A DNA stretch of 37,895 bases from Streptococcus azizii (GTDB lineage Bacteria; Bacillota; Bacilli; Lactobacillales; Streptococcaceae). The stretch covers positions 1 to 37,895 of the forward strand of contig NZ_MSPR01000019.1 of NCBI RefSeq assembly GCF_001984715.1, given 5' to 3'. A program made the translations under genes and the position numbers. Below are positions 36,431 to 37,895 of the stretch, piece after piece. Under the pieces are notes generated by a model. That model did no database searches. It worked only from the letters and a program-made list of their open reading frames with translations, and was not told the origin of the DNA. Within the stretch, counting starts at the first letter, position 1; the number at the start of each line of letters is the position of its first letter.

Positions 36431-37741
36431 CTAATCACGTAATTCTTTTTCTAGCATGTTACGATCGGCAACTTTAAAGAATGGGTAGTAAATAGCAAAT
36501 GATACTGCGATTAAAACAAGTTGCAGAACCGCCCCTTGCCAGCTACCTCCTGTCGCTAAGAAGCCACCAATGATAGGTGGCATAGTCCAAGGGAGTACAA
36601 CTCCAGTAGTGAGAGGGACTAGGCCAGTTACCATTGCAAAGTAAGTAATCATCGCATTTACAGTCGGCGTCAAGACAAATGGAATCATCATAATGGGATT
36701 TAAAACGGTCGGAAAACTAAAGAGAATAGCTGTATTGATATTAAAGAGCGATGGAATAAACGATAGACGACCGAGTGTTTTATAAGAACGGCTCTTACTG
36801 AATAAGAATAAGCAGAGAGCCAGACCAACCGTTGCTCCACCCCCGCCGATAAATACAAACAAATCCTTAAATGGTAGCGTGATAATATGTGGGAGAGTCT
36901 CACCGGCTATCGCTGCCGCTTGATTTTCTTCTGTAAAGGCCAACCAAACAGGATCTACAAAAGCATTGAGAACCTGGCCGCCATTCACACCACAGAACCA
37001 GAATAGGGAATTCACTAAAACAACGAGCACCATACCTGGCAAAGTCCCAGCAATCATTCGGAGTGGAGTTCCTACGATCAAACCTAGAACCGCTCCTAAA
37101 CCACCTTCAATGCCTGCGAGTTGCAAGCCCTTCAAGACTGCCGCCCAGAAAACAAAAGCTGTCAGTGCTGGTAGCAGAGCCGAAAACGATTTGCTCACTG
37201 CATCTGGGACGTTCTTGGGCATCTTAATAATAATCCCTTTTTGGATAAAGATTCGGTAGATCTCTGCCGTGATTAAGCCCACTGTAATCGCCACGAACAA
37301 GGCATTAGCGTTCAAGCTACCAAATGGAATCGCTCCTCCAAAAGTTTGAGAGACCTGCTCGCCACTTTCGGTAAAAACCTGAGTAGTAAAACGGGGCGCC
37401 ATCAAGATGAAACTTGAGAGAGCTAAAATCCCAGCAGAGGGAGCGTCTGTTCCATAGCTTTCAGATAAGCGATAAGCAATGCCAAAGCAAGCAGCTAGAG
37501 AAATAATCGCCATCGTGCTTTGGTTCATAGTTGTTAAAATATCCATCAGACCAACATTGGTTAAGAAGATTTTAAATCCTTCCTGAGGCCAGTTAATCAA
37601 CAGCAAGAATACTGACCCTACCAATACCAGTGGCATGGCCATCATAAATCCTTCCCTGATCGCTTTTAAGTGGCGATGATTGCCCACTCTCTCACCAATG
37701 GGTGCCAGGGTGTGTTCTAGGAAAAATAAAAACTTATTCAT
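36431..37741 (-). CDS. PTS EIIC component, lactose/cellobiose (CelB) family
   Basis: The 436-residue membrane protein is a sugar channel of the PTS. About ten helices are visible, with the family stretches LKAIREGFMMAMPLVLVGSVFLLL, LFWFCGVNGGQVLNAFVDPVW and PLTTGVVLPWTMPPIIGGFLATGG. Unlike LacE it has no EIIB domain, and no EIIA or EIIB gene is in the window, so these must come from elsewhere or from outside the right edge. It begins the four-gene locus with a GGAGG site before the ATG. Substrate unknown; linkage suggests a glycan released by the beta-helix lipoprotein. Confidence 0.9.
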   Translation of the reverse strand: MNKFLFFLEHTLAPIGERVGNHRHLKAIREGFMMAMPLVLVGSVFLLLINWPQEGFKIFLTNVGLMDILTTMNQSTMAIISLAACFGIAYRLSESYGTDAPSAGILALSSFILMAPRFTTQVFTESGEQVSQTFGGAIPFGSLNANALFVAITVGLITAEIYRIFIQKGIIIKMPKNVPDAVSKSFSALLPALTAFVFWAAVLKGLQLAGIEGGLGAVLGLIVGTPLRMIAGTLPGMVLVVLVNSLFWFCGVNGGQVLNAFVDPVWLAFTEENQAAAIAGETLPHIITLPFKDLFVFIGGGGATVGLALCLFLFSKSRSYKTLGRLSFIPSLFNINTAILFSFPTVLNPIMMIPFVLTPTVNAMITYFAMVTGLVPLTTGVVLPWTMPPIIGGFLATGGSWQGAVLQLVLIAVSFAIYYPFFKVADRNMLEKELRD

Positions 37742-37775
37742 CCCCTTGTCCTCCTAAACTTTTATTTTATTATGG

Positions 37776-37805
37776 CTTCGAGCCAGTTTTTCTCGAAGAG
37801 AAAAA
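37776..37805 (-). promoter_or_regulatory. Mutually exclusive hairpins in the PTS leader
   Basis: On the minus strand CTTCGAG/CTCGAAG (37776-37798) competes with TTTTTCTC/GAGAAAAA (37787-37805). They lie between a terminator and the EIIC ATG. This could be attenuation, but no RAT-like sequence is seen. Confidence 0.3.
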
Positions 37806-37832
37806 CAAGAAAACCACCAGCTATGCTGGTGG
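37801..37832 (-). terminator. Rho-independent terminator upstream of the PTS gene
   Basis: CCACCAGC pairs with GCTGGTGG (37814-37832) and is followed on the minus strand by TTTTCTTGTTTTT. It either ends a gene beyond the right edge or is a leader attenuator for the PTS locus. Confidence 0.75.
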
Positions 37833-37845
37833 CTGCCAAGGCTTT

Positions 37846-37874
37846 GAGCTTTCATTTCTTTTTCCTGTTATAAT
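37846..37874 (+). promoter_or_regulatory. Possible divergent promoter at the right edge
   Basis: On the plus strand TATAAT (37869-37874) is preceded by TGT, an extended -10, with a weak TTTCAT -35. It would drive a gene beyond the window. Confidence 0.35.
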
Positions 37875-37895
37875 CTAATTGTTCAGGTTAGATAA

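Overview
The window looks like a low-GC Firmicute chromosome of the genus Streptococcus, most likely close to S. suis. I base this on protein family resemblance, on gene order (murB-potABCD, hom-thrB, pstS-C-A-B-phoU followed by pnpR-pnpS, lacR-lacAB...D-lacTFEG) and on RUP-like intergenic repeats ending in ATACTC. No tRNA, rRNA, CRISPR array, prophage or complete insertion sequence was seen. Nearly everything is on the minus strand; the one clear plus-strand gene is a polysaccharide deacetylase at 20975-21925.

Layout, left to right. 1-2132: N-terminal 710 codons of a large secreted WapA/RHS-type surface protein that runs off the left edge. 2554-6067: MATE efflux pump, GMP reductase (guaC) and endonuclease III (nth). 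6785-13110: phosphate uptake operon pstS-pstC-pstA-pstB-phoU-pnpR-pnpS, with a Pho-box-like promoter. 13681-18504: murB followed by the polyamine transporter potABCD with overlapping genes. 18718-20869: hom-thrB of threonine biosynthesis. 20975-21925: divergent deacetylase. 22499-30110: lactose/galactose genes in two units, lacR-lacA-lacB-lacD and lacT-lacF-lacE-lacG. The second unit has a clear ribonucleic antiterminator (RAT) overlapping a terminator. 30478-37741: a less familiar carbohydrate locus with a lactose/cellobiose-family PTS EIIC, a cytoplasmic DUF4838 protein, a membrane-anchored SurA/PrsA-like foldase, and a multidomain beta-helix lipoprotein split by a frameshift.

The lac region is complete in layout but apparently damaged. 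lacC (tagatose-6-phosphate kinase) is missing from its usual place between lacB and lacD. The first codons of lacT are out of frame with the only plausible ATG, while its RNA target is intact. The 30.5-37.7 kb locus looks like a scavenging system for an unidentified host or plant glycan: an extracellular beta-helix protein, possibly a lyase, with its own chaperone, then a PTS importer and an intracellular hydrolase-like enzyme. Its lipoprotein gene is interrupted in a run of six A, at an A-AAA-AAT slippery sequence.

Intergenic regions are unusually rich in modular hairpin repeats: RUP-like ATACTC-ended elements, ATAGTC-ended elements, paired CAGTTC/GAACTG and GGTCACC/GGTGACC hairpins, and a CTCCACTGGAG module. 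They sit between or inside operons, sometimes touching stop codons. All functions are read from sequence and remembered family knowledge; no database search was run.
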